NCBI GenBank assembly: GCA_038216655.1 | Contig: JBBQPZ010000020.1 | Location: 1-64,000, forward strand | DNA: 64,000 nucleotides | Direction of reading: 5' to 3' | Origin: JAFDWR01 sp038216655 | Lineage (GTDB): Bacteria; Armatimonadota; Fimbriimonadia; Fimbriimonadales; Fimbriimonadaceae | In this document: positions 42,533-51,661 of the stretch, piece after piece | How the letters are laid out: each line of letters begins with the position of its first letter | How positions within the stretch are numbered: position 1 is the first letter of the stretch | Position numbers and translations under genes: made by a program | The notes under the pieces: generated by a model | Database searches by the model: none | The model's input: only the letters and a program-made list of their open reading frames with translations | What the model was told of the DNA's origin: nothing

Positions 42533-42673
42533 TTAGGGAACTGATAAACCCGGTAGAGATGCCTGCCACATCCATAGGGGTTTTTTGCCAAGGTCCTGTA
42601 CACTGGTTCACGTGGCTCCTCCTGGGGGTCAGTTTTTTAGAGCGGCACCTGCCGCTTTTTTAGGAGATCGAGA
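42533..42673 (+). other. Spacer and promoter region between PEP-CTERM paralogs
   Basis: About 140 bases without an ORF. It contains TAGGGGTTTTTTGCC and ends in the Shine-Dalgarno TAGGAG of the next gene. A promoter must be here because a strong terminator precedes it. Confidence 0.4.
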
Positions 42674-43369
42674 GTGCTGAAGTTTAAAATCGGATTGATT
42701 GTTGGCTTGGTCGTGACCGCTGCCTCCGCGCATGCGTTCGTGTATTCGAACCTCGTTTCTGCGGACACCGGCTTAGTCGGGATTAGCGGGACAGGCATCC
42801 TGACCGTCGTTCCGTCGAACTCGATTGGTCCGGCGAATACCAACGCCCTCATCGACTTCTTCCCGAACAACATCATCGCGGGCGGACCTTCTGGGTTAGC
42901 CACGACGAACTACCTGTTCTCCTACGACGTGAGCAACACGGATGCCGTGAGCCAAATCGGCCTGGCATTGCTCGGCAATATCTCTGGGCGTGGAACGGTT
43001 GATTTCAACGAGCAGGTCTTCCAGCTCGTGGGTGGAGTGGTGACCGGACCTGCCCTCGTCAACTACAGCGCAACGTTCAATTCATCCACGGTGGATCCGC
43101 GCCTTTTCCGGAGCGGCGACAACTACACCTTCACCGATAACACCGGCCTGTTCCGTGGCGTGACGGGAGCTCCCTCTCCGCAGTTCACCTATCGCGTTAT
43201 CAAGACGCTCGTGGTCACCGTCGGCACCACCGACTACAATCACCAGACCGACTTCGTTACGGTCAACTTGATCGAGCAAAACCACCAGCCCGTACCCGAG
43301 CCCGCCACCCTGGCCACGCTCGGCATGGGAGCCCTCGCCCTTATTCGGCGCCGACGCCGTTCGCGCTGA
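42674..43369 (+). CDS. PEP-CTERM sorting-domain protein (paralog)
   Basis: 231 residues, GTG start with TAGGAG 8 bases upstream. The signal peptide is LIVGLVVTAASAHAF. The secreted domain shares LVSADTGLVGISG, ALIDFFPNNIIAG and LFSYDVSNT with the upstream gene. It ends in VPEPATLATLGMGALAL and RRRRRSR-type basic residues. Separate terminators on both genes point to separate expression. Recent tandem duplication is the simplest origin. Confidence 0.92.
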   Translation: MLKFKIGLIVGLVVTAASAHAFVYSNLVSADTGLVGISGTGILTVVPSNSIGPANTNALIDFFPNNIIAGGPSGLATTNYLFSYDVSNTDAVSQIGLALLGNISGRGTVDFNEQVFQLVGGVVTGPALVNYSATFNSSTVDPRLFRSGDNYTFTDNTGLFRGVTGAPSPQFTYRVIKTLVVTVGTTDYNHQTDFVTVNLIEQNHQPVPEPATLATLGMGALALIRRRRRSR

Positions 43370-43394
43370 TCTTCGTGATCCTCAGCAGGCACTC

Positions 43395-43435
43395 AAATCC
43401 CTCTCAAGCCACTGGCTTGAGAGGGATTTTCTTTG
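43395..43435. terminator. Bidirectional terminator
   Basis: AAATCCCTCTCAAGCC and GGCTTGAGAGGGATTT, a perfect 16-bp stem with a 3-base loop, between the convergent PEP-CTERM gene (+) and thioredoxin-fold gene (-). It is followed by TCTTTG on + and by TGAGTGCC on -, so it acts mainly on the + strand. Confidence 0.9.
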
Positions 43436-43436
43436 C

Positions 43437-43946
43437 CTAGCCGGACCATTTCTTCAGGAACGCCATCACCTTGTCGTGGTCGTGGTGGTCTCCTGACTCA
43501 AGGAGCCCTGTGTCCTGCGACTGTAGGAGCTTCCCCTTCGCATCGAGGACGAACAGGTGAGGATAGCCAGGAATCTTGGGGAACTTGGAGAGGACCTCCT
43601 TGTTCTCGTTCTGGGGGCTGAAGTTCACCTTCACCACCACGTACTTCGCGGCAAGGAACCGGGCGATCTCGGCATCCTGATGGAACGTGCCATCGAGCTT
43701 GTGGCACCAGGGGCACCAATCGCCGCCCACGTCGATCAGCACGCGCTTGTGCTGCTTGCCCGCAAGCTTGACGCCGTCGGCAATGTCCTTCTTCGCATCC
43801 CGGGAAGGGTCGAAAATGTGTGGCTTGCCGGAAGTGTCCATCTGCGCGGGAGTACCCCCAGGGTGCACAATATTTCCCTGCGGATGCGCACCCGCAAGCG
43901 AGCTGAACAAGGCGAGCGTGGACAAGGCAATTAGAGTCTTCGTCAT
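43437..43946 (-). CDS. Secreted thioredoxin-fold protein
   Basis: 169 residues. The signal peptide is KTLIALSTLALFSSLAGAH. The active site WCPWCHKLDGTF (CPWC, about residues 77-80) sits after a strand VLIDVGGDW, followed by YVVVKVNFSPQNENKEV and the cis-Pro loop GYPHLFVLDAKGK. The plan matches thioredoxin_7/DsbD-gamma-like periplasmic proteins. CPWC may favour isomerase or reductase use. Its partner is not evident. Convergent with the PEP-CTERM paralog. Confidence 0.88.
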   Translation of the reverse strand: MTKTLIALSTLALFSSLAGAHPQGNIVHPGGTPAQMDTSGKPHIFDPSRDAKKDIADGVKLAGKQHKRVLIDVGGDWCPWCHKLDGTFHQDAEIARFLAAKYVVVKVNFSPQNENKEVLSKFPKIPGYPHLFVLDAKGKLLQSQDTGLLESGDHHDHDKVMAFLKKWSG

Positions 43947-44108
43947 TCAATTTCCCCCTAGACAGTTAGCAATTCGAACGATCGGAGACATGACATCGTT
44001 CCTGATGGCAATCGCCTGATCAAATCGGCTTTGAGTATCTCCGCGACCGGTTACAAACGAAACAAGAACTGGCGACCCGGTTCGATGCCGATCGAAGAGA
44101 GCAAGTAG

Positions 44109-44669
44109 TTAGGACGCCTGGCGCTCTAGCGACTTCTTGATCTCGTCCAACCTGCCCTGCCAGGCCCGGCGCAAGCCGTCCGCCTCGTCGCGCGTGTCGA
44201 TCCGTTTGTGCATCACCACGATCGCGACTTTACCGTCGGTGTCGTTCACGGTCGCCTCGATTTCGGTCGGCGCACCTGCGCCGGCGGTGTGCCAGGTCGC
44301 CTTTACATCTTTTCCTTCCCTCACCCGGACCACCCGATCCGCAGGGATCGAGACGACGATCGCGGAGAGCACCTTCTCGACGGGTGCCCTCACCGACTTC
44401 GTGACGCAGATGTTGTAGCCCTCCGGTCGTCCGTCCTTCTGCACTTTGCCAAGTCGACGCTCGTGCTCGACGTAGATCGTGGTGCCCCACCAGGCTTGAC
44501 TTGGGGAGCGGCCCGTCTGGTCCCAGAGCCAATTGATCGCCTCGCGACGCTTGCCCTCGAATTCGGGCTTCTCCTCCAGTTCCTTTGACCATTCGAGGAA
44601 GGTCTTCCCCGTTGCCTCACGGCAGGCGTCGTCGGTAACCTGGTAGTCCGGGCGCAGTTCGATTTCCAT
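44109..44669 (-). CDS. DUF4287/SRPBCC-domain protein
   Basis: 186 residues from the ATG at 44669. Residues 1-95 resemble DUF4287 (ATGKTFLEWSKELEE, REAINWLWDQTGRSPSQAWW). Residues 100-186 fit the START/Bet v 1-like SRPBCC fold (ICVTKSVRAPVEKVLSAIVV, VVMHKRIDTRDEADGLRRAW). Such proteins bind hydrophobic ligands or act in Hsp90-activator-like roles, but no function is fixed. The longer frame upstream runs into the divergent prepilin gene and is not supported. Confidence 0.7.
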   Translation of the reverse strand: MEIELRPDYQVTDDACREATGKTFLEWSKELEEKPEFEGKRREAINWLWDQTGRSPSQAWWGTTIYVEHERRLGKVQKDGRPEGYNICVTKSVRAPVEKVLSAIVVSIPADRVVRVREGKDVKATWHTAGAGAPTEIEATVNDTDGKVAIVVMHKRIDTRDEADGLRRAWQGRLDEIKKSLERQAS

Positions 44670-44807
44670 CCCATCAATATAACCAAACTCTGAGAGCACA
44701 GAAAACCTGGACACCAAATGCAAATACCAGAAAAGGGACGCACTCTGAACGAAGCGACCCCACGGAGTCGTCCTTGCAGCTTCAAAGTTGATTACGACGA
44801 GATACCT

Positions 44808-45620
44808 ATGAGAAAGCAAGCCGCCTTTACCCTGATTGAGCTTCTGGTTGTTATCGCCATCATCGCCATCCTCGCCGCCATCCTGTTCCCCGTATTCTCC
44901 CAGGCCAAAGAGGCGGCGAAGAAGACCAAGTCGCTGGCTCAGATGAAGCAGCTCGGACTGGCCGTCATGATGTACGCCGGCGACGCCGACGACTATTTCG
45001 TCCCCGCTTCCAACCGTTATGTCCCGGCGGGGCAAGACCCAACGATCTGGCCACCGCTCGTTCAGCCTTACGTCAAGAATCCTGAGCTGATGGTCGCTTA
45101 CGGCTCCGACGGTGAGCCTGCTGAGAGCTGGAACGGTCGACCAGACGGCTCGCACAGTCGTAAAAATCAGAGCATCGGCTACTCCGATGCCACCGGAGTC
45201 GACCCCGCCTCCACCGCAGTGCCTGGTGCGGCACCCGCAGGGACCGAAGGGTTCCTCGAAGCCGCGAATTTCAGCGTCGCGGAACAGACCGCCCGAACGG
45301 GACTCTTCGCCACGACTCCGAACGGGGTCAACAAGGAGCGCGGGTACGTCTTCAACCCCTACAACGGACCGAACTCCCCGGATGGCGACTACTCGAAAGG
45401 ACTACCCCTGATCGGCGATGTGAATCTGTGTACAACGCCCTACAAGGGCACCGACTACACGTCGCTCGCCCCCGGGGCACTTAAGCCCATCTACGCTCGG
45501 TACGGGTCGACCAAGAAGGGTGAGGGCACCACGCCCGTAATCTTCGCCGACGGACATGCAAAGGCGTATTCCGCCAATGCGCTCAACGCGTTCGGCACGC
45601 TCATTTGGCGCTTCCGCTGA
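44808..45620 (+). CDS. Prepilin-like protein with N-terminal methylation site
   Basis: 270 residues from the ATG at 44808, just ahead of the prepilin signal MRKQAAFTLIELLVVIAII. The long helix AILFPVFSQAKEAAKKTKSL is followed by LAQMKQLGLAVMMYAGDADD, as in the gene at 6208. The C-terminus has TTPVIFADGHAKAYS, the DGH signature. It should be cleaved by a prepilin peptidase and inserted into a pilus-like or pseudopilus structure. Divergent from the SRPBCC gene. The Shine-Dalgarno is weak. Confidence 0.88.
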   Translation: MRKQAAFTLIELLVVIAIIAILAAILFPVFSQAKEAAKKTKSLAQMKQLGLAVMMYAGDADDYFVPASNRYVPAGQDPTIWPPLVQPYVKNPELMVAYGSDGEPAESWNGRPDGSHSRKNQSIGYSDATGVDPASTAVPGAAPAGTEGFLEAANFSVAEQTARTGLFATTPNGVNKERGYVFNPYNGPNSPDGDYSKGLPLIGDVNLCTTPYKGTDYTSLAPGALKPIYARYGSTKKGEGTTPVIFADGHAKAYSANALNAFGTLIWRFR

Positions 45621-45629
45621 TTCGGCCCC

Positions 45630-45672
45630 GCCAAGCTCACCACCACCGCTCCCGGTGGCGGGGAGCTTTCTA
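45630..45672 (+). terminator. Terminator of the second prepilin gene
   Basis: AGCTC...CCACCACCG pairs imperfectly with CGGTGGCGGGGAGCT, followed by TTCTACTT, 10-45 bases after the stop. Confidence 0.6.
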
Positions 45673-45687
45673 CTTGCCTTGGGGAAT

Positions 45688-46854
45688 CTAGGGCTGCTTG
45701 CCAAGGATGAACTGGATCGCCCGCGGGAAGCGGCTCGCCCAAGCTTGCTCGTTATGCAGCACCTGCACGTCGTCGATCATCGAGGAGTGTTCGATGTGGT
45801 GCTTGGTCAGAGCCCTCTCCAGCCTCCGCATCGCCTCAACGTAGCGCGTACTGTCAACCCGCGAACCAGCCTCCCGAGCTCCCGTGTCGACCCAAATGCG
45901 GGTTCTCATAAGGCCCGCTGGATCTGCCTCGATGTCAGAGAGGATCTTGCCTCCGGCCCACCAAGTGGACGGCGACATCGCGATGACGCCGCCAAACACG
46001 CCTGGATTCCGACGCGCGATCTCCAGCGAGATCAGTCCGCCCATCGAAGAGCCGCCGAGGAAGGCGTGCGCCTGACCGCGTGCCGTCCGATAGGTTCGAT
46101 CGACGAACGGCATAACCTCCTGCAACAAGAAGCGCGCGTAGCTCGCTCCACCACCGCCTCCGTATTTCGGATCGCGCTCGAAGGAATACTCCTGCATCCG
46201 GCCCGGTCCGTTGTCAATTCCGACGACAATCAAGGGCCGCACCTTCTTTGCAGCGATCAGCTTGGTCAGGGTCTCATCGATCTGCCACTCGTTTCCATAC
46301 GCGCTCGTCGCCCGGTCAAAGCAGTTCTGGCCGTCGTGCATGTAGAGCACATCGTAGGGAACCCCGCGCTTACCGTCGTAGCCGGGAGGTAGCCAAACCC
46401 GAATCGTTCGGGATCCCTTGAGTTCCTTCGAGTCGATGGTGTGAAGCTTGAGAGAACCCAGGACGGTGTGGGTCGGGGCCCTGAGCTCCCCACGAATCCA
46501 CCTCGCTACCGTGACGTCGATTCGCTTGGTGGAAGCCTCGATCCGGACCGTTCGATTCGGCAACTGGCCACCCTGCGCATCCGTCTCGACCGTGCCCCAG
46601 TCGCCGCGGTTGATCTTAAACTGCAAGGTTGCGCCAATTTCTAGGTTGAGGTCGCCGACGAAAGTGCCGTCCGCTTGGCGCGACAGCCGAACTCCGTCCG
46701 CCTTCCAACCACCCACACTGGGCAGCGAACCCGCCAGGTAGACCGCACCAAGCTTCGGTGTGTCGCGAGGGACCCTCACGACGACGCGAACCTTTATAGA
46801 GGCAAGCGCGACCGAAGTGGCCAGTAGCGCGACGAACAGGCAGATGAGGCGCAC
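45688..46854 (-). CDS. Secreted esterase with N-terminal starch-binding-like domain
   Basis: 388 residues. The signal peptide is MRLICLFVALLATSVALA. Residues 20-115 look like a CBM20/E-set domain (VYLAGSLPSVGGWKADGVRL, then LQFKINRGDWGTVE). From about 135 an alpha/beta hydrolase of the esterase-D/enterochelin-esterase type follows (IRVWLPPGYDGKRGVPYDVL, YMHDGQNCF). The nucleophile elbow is FLGGSSMGGLISLEIA and the His probably lies in HNEQAWASRFP near the end. It likely hydrolyses an ester or carbohydrate-linked ester outside the cytoplasm. Confidence 0.87.
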   Translation of the reverse strand: MRLICLFVALLATSVALASIKVRVVVRVPRDTPKLGAVYLAGSLPSVGGWKADGVRLSRQADGTFVGDLNLEIGATLQFKINRGDWGTVETDAQGGQLPNRTVRIEASTKRIDVTVARWIRGELRAPTHTVLGSLKLHTIDSKELKGSRTIRVWLPPGYDGKRGVPYDVLYMHDGQNCFDRATSAYGNEWQIDETLTKLIAAKKVRPLIVVGIDNGPGRMQEYSFERDPKYGGGGGASYARFLLQEVMPFVDRTYRTARGQAHAFLGGSSMGGLISLEIARRNPGVFGGVIAMSPSTWWAGGKILSDIEADPAGLMRTRIWVDTGAREAGSRVDSTRYVEAMRRLERALTKHHIEHSSMIDDVQVLHNEQAWASRFPRAIQFILGKQP

Positions 46855-46875
46855 GTCCTCGTTCTACCCGAGGCG

Positions 46876-47727
46876 CTAAACTCCGAAACCGGCCTCAGCG
46901 ACCGTCTTCACCTTGCCGTTGGCGAACTTGTGAATGCGGCTCGAACTCGACTCGTAGCCGATCCAGGTAGAGATGATTTCCACTCCCGGCTTGCAATCGA
47001 GATTCCAGAGCCCCTGCAACTCGTAGATGCCATCCAGGCCGTGTTTCTTGCCGTCGGTGTAGCTGACCTCCGTCGTTTTCACCACGCCATTCTGAATCGA
47101 GCGGATGACGAACGCACAGTAGTCGCTTGGGTGCTTGTTGTCCTCGTTCCCCGCGAACGTCACGTTCATCTCATCCGGTTTGCGACTCGTGAAGGTCATG
47201 ACCGCTTCCTGAGTCCCGTTCCCGTCGAGGTCGACGAGCACAATCGCATTCATCACCGGTTTCGCGTTCTTGAATCCCTTCGACTTGAGGAAATCCTTGG
47301 CCGTCTGGGTGTAGACCGCGGAGGAATTCGGCACGATCGTCATCTTAGGCGCGACCGGCTTCGATCCGAACCAAACGACCTCTTTGAACTGGTCGACTCC
47401 TTCAATCTCCTTAGTCGTCCAGGCTTCGCCCATCGGCTCCTCCTTCGAAAACTCAAGCGCCCGGGTCACCGTCTCGATTTTTCCACCCAGACTGAGTCGG
47501 AAACAGCTTCCCGAGGCGAGGCGCTTAATCGTTGCAGGGTTGACCTTCTTGTGCCGCTCAGGGGCGAACATGGAGTCGATTGAGTCCCACTTCCCTCCGT
47601 CGTAGATTCCGATCCCGATTCCCGAGACCGCAAGGACGCCCCCCGCCGGACTCGCTTGCCCCACGGCGAAGGTGCTGAGAGGTTGGATGGACGGGCGGGA
47701 GGCAAGGGCGATCAGGGCGGTGAGCAT
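46876..47727 (-). CDS. Secreted hypothetical protein
   Basis: 283 residues from the ATG at 47727; the frame extends upstream from a TTG without a better start. The N-terminus MLTALIALASRPSIQPLSTF suggests a signal peptide. The middle contains LVDLDGNGTQEAVMTF, a calcium-loop/FG-GAP-like turn, and CKPGVEIISTWIGYESSSS near the end. No family assigned. It lies 22 bases upstream of the esterase gene and may share its transcript. Confidence 0.65.
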   Translation of the reverse strand: MLTALIALASRPSIQPLSTFAVGQASPAGGVLAVSGIGIGIYDGGKWDSIDSMFAPERHKKVNPATIKRLASGSCFRLSLGGKIETVTRALEFSKEEPMGEAWTTKEIEGVDQFKEVVWFGSKPVAPKMTIVPNSSAVYTQTAKDFLKSKGFKNAKPVMNAIVLVDLDGNGTQEAVMTFTSRKPDEMNVTFAGNEDNKHPSDYCAFVIRSIQNGVVKTTEVSYTDGKKHGLDGIYELQGLWNLDCKPGVEIISTWIGYESSSSRIHKFANGKVKTVAEAGFGV

Positions 47728-47850
47728 GCGGGAAGGATAGCACCTGCAAGGCCGTCGCCCCTGCCCACCCCTCCCGAATCGGACACGGAGACATGACAAG
47801 AACGGCCCGACCGAAGTTGGGCATCGCTCTTGCGAGTTTGGTGAAGGCGG

Positions 47851-49089
47851 TTACCCCGCGTTCACGCCGAGCTTCTTCAGGGCTTCCTCAAGCCGCTTGT
47901 CGCCCGCTTCGTAACCGACGATGGTCGCCGCGACCTTTCCTTCCTTGTCGATGACGTAAGTGGTGGGAATGCCGCTCACCATGAACAACTTCTTCGCGGT
48001 GCTGTTGTTCGTGTCCCGCGCCGCCGTGTCGAACGCAAACTGGAAGCTGTATTTGCCGCTGTTTTGCGGTACCCACTTCTCGTAGGCCAGCTTCTCATCC
48101 CAGACGCATACGCCGAGCACCGCAACACCCTGCGACTTGACGGATTGGAACACCTTCTCGACATGGGGCATCGACTGCTGGCACGGGCCGCACCAGGTCG
48201 CCCAGAAGTCAAGCACGACGATCTTGCCCCGGTAGTCGGAGAGCTTCAGCGTCCCGCCGCCCCACTTCTCGGAGACGAAGTCGGGGGCCATCGAGCCTTC
48301 CTTCAGAAGGGCAGGTGCGGGTTCGCGCTTTGGAATAAGGTCGATTGCTGGCTTCGTGGTCGGGGACACGTTCACTTGAGAGCCGTCGTCGCTTATCTTC
48401 GCCTCGTAGGTGTCGAAGTCGAGCTTGAATGGCGCACGAACGTCCACCATCTTCATCTTGCCGTCGCCATTGACATCGACCAGCATCCACACCGGCCGCG
48501 TTTTTCCTGCCTGGTCGGCCGAGGCGACCGCCTTGTTGAACAAAGCGTCGGTGTCGTTCTCTACCAGAATCGCCTTTCGAGCCTTGCCCGCCACGTCGAT
48601 CGTGCCGACCCGCGCCGACTCGCGATACATAAAGAGCTCGGCCCGGCCTGAGAAGCCGTAGACGCCGATGTTGTAGGTTCCCGAAGAAGTCTCGCGGCTC
48701 GCCAATCCGTAGGAGGCGTGCAGCGCGACATCCATGACGCCATATTGCGTCCGACCCCCGCCGTCTTTCTTGGCGTTCCACGCCCCGTCGCCATCGTCGG
48801 TCAGATCACCGTTCTGGTTCTTGTCGATGTAGATCTTCCAGTCCTGATTCTCGGGCTCGTCGACGGCGATGATGGTCCCGTTCTTGGGGCCGTTGCCCAT
48901 GTGGATCACCGCGTAGCGCGGCGCGACACGATAGGTCGGTTCCTTCCGCACGCCTGTAGGTTTGGTCGGTGAGAACTGAATCGGAATCGGCATGTAGCCA
49001 ACCCGGGCCGCAACGGCTCCGTTCGGCTCAAGAGTGAAGCGCGTCGGTCCCGCGGTCGCGACCAGAGCAAGAAGGGCTAGGGGCATCAT
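47851..49089 (-). CDS. TlpA-like thiol-disulfide oxidoreductase with N-terminal secreted domain
   Basis: 412 residues. The signal peptide is MMPLALLALVATAGPTRF. Residues 20-250 form a beta-rich domain with DKNQNGDLTDDGDGAW (calcium-loop-like) and LVDVNGDGKMKMVDVR. Residues 265-412 are a TlpA/ResA thioredoxin fold (KLSDYRGKIVVLDFWATWC, then GPCQQSMPHVEKVF) with CGPC, the family insert, and a cis-Pro in MVSGIPTTYVIDKEGKV. It probably reduces or oxidises extracytoplasmic thiols. The domain pairing resembles other Fimbriimonadia/Planctomycetota TlpA proteins. Confidence 0.88.
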   Translation of the reverse strand: MMPLALLALVATAGPTRFTLEPNGAVAARVGYMPIPIQFSPTKPTGVRKEPTYRVAPRYAVIHMGNGPKNGTIIAVDEPENQDWKIYIDKNQNGDLTDDGDGAWNAKKDGGGRTQYGVMDVALHASYGLASRETSSGTYNIGVYGFSGRAELFMYRESARVGTIDVAGKARKAILVENDTDALFNKAVASADQAGKTRPVWMLVDVNGDGKMKMVDVRAPFKLDFDTYEAKISDDGSQVNVSPTTKPAIDLIPKREPAPALLKEGSMAPDFVSEKWGGGTLKLSDYRGKIVVLDFWATWCGPCQQSMPHVEKVFQSVKSQGVAVLGVCVWDEKLAYEKWVPQNSGKYSFQFAFDTAARDTNNSTAKKLFMVSGIPTTYVIDKEGKVAATIVGYEAGDKRLEEALKKLGVNAG

Positions 49090-49128
49090 GGGCTGAGTTT
49101 AACACTTCGGCCCATAAGGAGTTGGGGT

Positions 49129-50304
49129 TTAGTAGACGCCGGGGATGAAGCGGTAGCGGACTTTTTTGCAGTACTCGACGTAGTCGGGATCGGCGAGCAG
49201 GTGGCGCTCTTCGGTAAGCGCGCGCACAAAATAGACCCCGAACCAGAGCGCGATGGTAAAGATGGCGCCAGCATCGCCGGAGAGGATCGCGGGGAACGTC
49301 ATGATGAGCCAGACCAGGTTCTTGCTGATGTAGGCGGGGTGGCGGACTACTCGGTACGGGCCTTTGGCCACGATGCCTCGATTGGTGAGGTTGCTGGCTC
49401 GCATACCCAAGGCGAGACTCGACCAGCCGTAGATGGCGAAGAGCAACGCGCTGACGATCAGCATCGCCCCGGTGAGCGTGTGGTTGTTGAAAAAAGGCCT
49501 GACCTCCGGGATGCGGAACGGCATGTAGTCGGAGAATATCCCGACGAAGGGTGGGTAGCACATCAGCGCCACTGCCCAGCCGAGAGCCGTGCCTTCGACC
49601 GAGCGGACGATGCTCCTTCCTTTGACCTCGAACATGTAGCCGAAGAGGAAGACCAAGACATCGATCACGAAGATCGTGTTAACGGCCCTTAGGTAGAGCG
49701 TAACCTGAGCCTGGAACGGGTCGGTGGTTGCATCGATCGTTCGCCCCACTAACTCGGACAAAGTCGCGACGTTCCCGTACAGGAAGCTCCACATCAGTGA
49801 GAGGTAGAAGAACTTCATCACGAAGTAGAGCACGTCGGTGAGCTCTTCGCGGGTGAGGCTCGGATTCGGATGGACCTTCGGGCGGCCGCGCAGGAAGGCG
49901 GCGTTGTGGCGCATCAGCTTGGCCAGCGCTTGCCAGAAGCGGTATGGACGCTCCGCCTCGGGTTCCTCTTTGATCGCGAGCCGGAAGGCGAATCTGAGGG
50001 TGGCCTGGACGACGTAGACACAGTACAGGAACCGGAGGCTATCCCCTGCCGTGCGGCCCACAATGTCGAGCGCCTTGGTGAGAGAAGCTCGCCACGGGTC
50101 GGACGTGTCGGCCCAGGTCCAAGTGATCTGGGACGTGAGGTTCCTGTAATACGGGCTCAGGTTGATCGCGAGAAACCCCAGCGAGTAAAGCATCATCCCG
50201 GCGACGAAGTTACGCACCGCCATGCCCTCGGGCAGATCAGTTGGCCTCGCTTGTTTCGCTGGAATGGGTTGGTTCATCGCCTCAAGCGTTCGGATTATTG
50301 TCAT
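49129..50304 (-). CDS. Multi-pass isoprenylcysteine carboxyl methyltransferase-like membrane protein
   Basis: 391 residues from the ATG at 50304 (CAGGTG 9 bases upstream). About eight hydrophobic helices. The C-terminal 110 residues carry the ICMT/PEMT SAM-binding pattern: KGPYRVVRHPAYISKNLVWL, then RALTEERHLLADPDYVEYCK and YRFIPGVY. Bacterial members methylate small molecules or lipids, or are of unknown use. The N-terminal 250 residues are an extra membrane part not assigned to a family. It is 39 bases upstream of the TlpA-like gene and may be co-transcribed. Confidence 0.82.
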   Translation of the reverse strand: MTIIRTLEAMNQPIPAKQARPTDLPEGMAVRNFVAGMMLYSLGFLAINLSPYYRNLTSQITWTWADTSDPWRASLTKALDIVGRTAGDSLRFLYCVYVVQATLRFAFRLAIKEEPEAERPYRFWQALAKLMRHNAAFLRGRPKVHPNPSLTREELTDVLYFVMKFFYLSLMWSFLYGNVATLSELVGRTIDATTDPFQAQVTLYLRAVNTIFVIDVLVFLFGYMFEVKGRSIVRSVEGTALGWAVALMCYPPFVGIFSDYMPFRIPEVRPFFNNHTLTGAMLIVSALLFAIYGWSSLALGMRASNLTNRGIVAKGPYRVVRHPAYISKNLVWLIMTFPAILSGDAGAIFTIALWFGVYFVRALTEERHLLADPDYVEYCKKVRYRFIPGVY

Positions 50305-50711
50305 CCTATCGCACCTGGGCGCTGTGGTGGTTTCTGGTGACGGTCGGTTGAACCTGCTTTCTAGTACCTTACTCCCGCCCGATTCCCCGGGGAACGCCAT
50401 CATAATCACGGAATTTCCGGCCCGGACGAAGACTGGGGGAAGTCAATCGAAGCCGGTTCCTATCTTCGAACTTAGGCGTAAGCAGGGCTATCCTCGTGCC
50501 ACCATCCGCCTAGATGATTCTAACAGGCCCCGTGACGATTCCAGATGCCTATCGGTCCGCTAGAATGGTTGCATGTCTTAGCAGGTCGCGCACGACTCTC
50601 CAAGGTGCTGATTTGCTAGTCGCCGAACAAGCGCACCCTCGTCGGCCCGAGCCGGGTCGACCCTCTGGTCCGGCTACCGGCTCTTCCGAAGCGCGGAGGC
50701 GTGACCTAGAC
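50305..50711. other. Gene-free stretch
   Basis: About 400 bases with no supported ORF, tRNA or clear hairpin. GGTCGACCCTCTGGTCCGG near 50660 is GC-rich but not tRNA-like. It must hold the promoter for the ICMT-like gene and the 3' end of the PEP-CTERM transcript. Confidence 0.4.
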
Positions 50712-51494
50712 TTACGCGCGGCGGCGGCGACGGACGAGGGCGATCGCGCCTAGCCCGAGGGCGAGACAGGTGCTCGGTTCGGGGACCGGCGCGGACGCGT
50801 AGACGAGGCCACACCCACTGGTCACGTCGACTCCGGGGGTGTCCGAAGTCACAAATAGGTTTGCAGTGTTGAAGGCGTCGACCGTCGTAGTTCCTCCCGG
50901 ATCGGCGGGAGCGGAGGCGGTGGTCAGCAAGGAGTAGGTCAGATAAGTACTCACTCCGACTGCCGTTGCCTGAGTAAACGAGATCGTGTCCGTTGCGGAA
51001 TCTCGTAGCTCGCCGTGAACCGAGTGCGTGAAGACGTCTCCGAGCGTGTAGGTGACGTCGTCGAATCCGTTTTGCGTCCAGTTGGCCTGGTGGATGAAAT
51101 TGACGTGGACTTGGAGGTGGAACGTCACATTCACGGGCGTGCCTTGGGCCAAGGTGCTGGACGTGATCGTGCAGAGGTCAGTTACCAGAAGCTCTCCGGC
51201 CGCGTTCGCGCCGTTTCCGCCAGCTGATCGGGACCCGGTGACCAATGCGTGCAGTTGGCCGAAGTCGTACTCCAAGTCTGCTTGGGCTGATGATCCCGTC
51301 CCGGCGGCAAAGTCGCCAAGCAGGCTGTGCGGGCTGGCCAGGTCCGCAAAGGACGTGGCGTGGTAGACCATTGAGTTGCTGTTCCCGCCGGCGTGCACGT
51401 TGGAATCCAGTTGGAGAATCTCCGCTTGCGCAGAGAGGCAGAGTACGCCTGCCGTACCAATAACCGCCGCCGTTCGCTTCAAGTAGCCCGTCAT
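50712..51494 (-). CDS. PEP-CTERM sorting-domain protein
   Basis: 260 residues. The signal peptide is RTAAVIGTAGVLCLSAQA. The secreted domain is Ser/Thr/Gly-rich with beta-strands (NVTFHLQVHVNFIHQ, DVTYTLGDVFTHSVHGEL). It ends VPEPSTCLALGLGAIALV and RRRRRA. Likely exported to the cell surface by exosortase-type sorting. No close relative among the other PEP-CTERM proteins here. No partner gene is evident. Confidence 0.9.
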   Translation of the reverse strand: MTGYLKRTAAVIGTAGVLCLSAQAEILQLDSNVHAGGNSNSMVYHATSFADLASPHSLLGDFAAGTGSSAQADLEYDFGQLHALVTGSRSAGGNGANAAGELLVTDLCTITSSTLAQGTPVNVTFHLQVHVNFIHQANWTQNGFDDVTYTLGDVFTHSVHGELRDSATDTISFTQATAVGVSTYLTYSLLTTASAPADPGGTTTVDAFNTANLFVTSDTPGVDVTSGCGLVYASAPVPEPSTCLALGLGAIALVRRRRRA

Positions 51495-51609
51495 TGGATG
51501 AGTATACGATTAGTTTCTTTAGAGGCCTATCGAATTCAGAGGGATCCCGTCAATATACTGGCCACAGTTCTGCCAATCGTTAACCGTAAGGTGACGAGAA
51601 AAGACCTCT

Positions 51610-51625
51610 CCGGCATATATGCCGG
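51610..51625. promoter_or_regulatory. Perfect 16-bp palindrome
   Basis: CCGGCATATATGCCGG, 36 bases downstream of the 51662-52723 gene and 116 bases upstream of the PEP-CTERM gene start. It could be a protein-binding site or a small hairpin; no T-tract follows. Confidence 0.35.
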
Positions 51626-51661
51626 GTCAGTCGTTTACCTTGGGCTTCGTCGGGCGACGGG

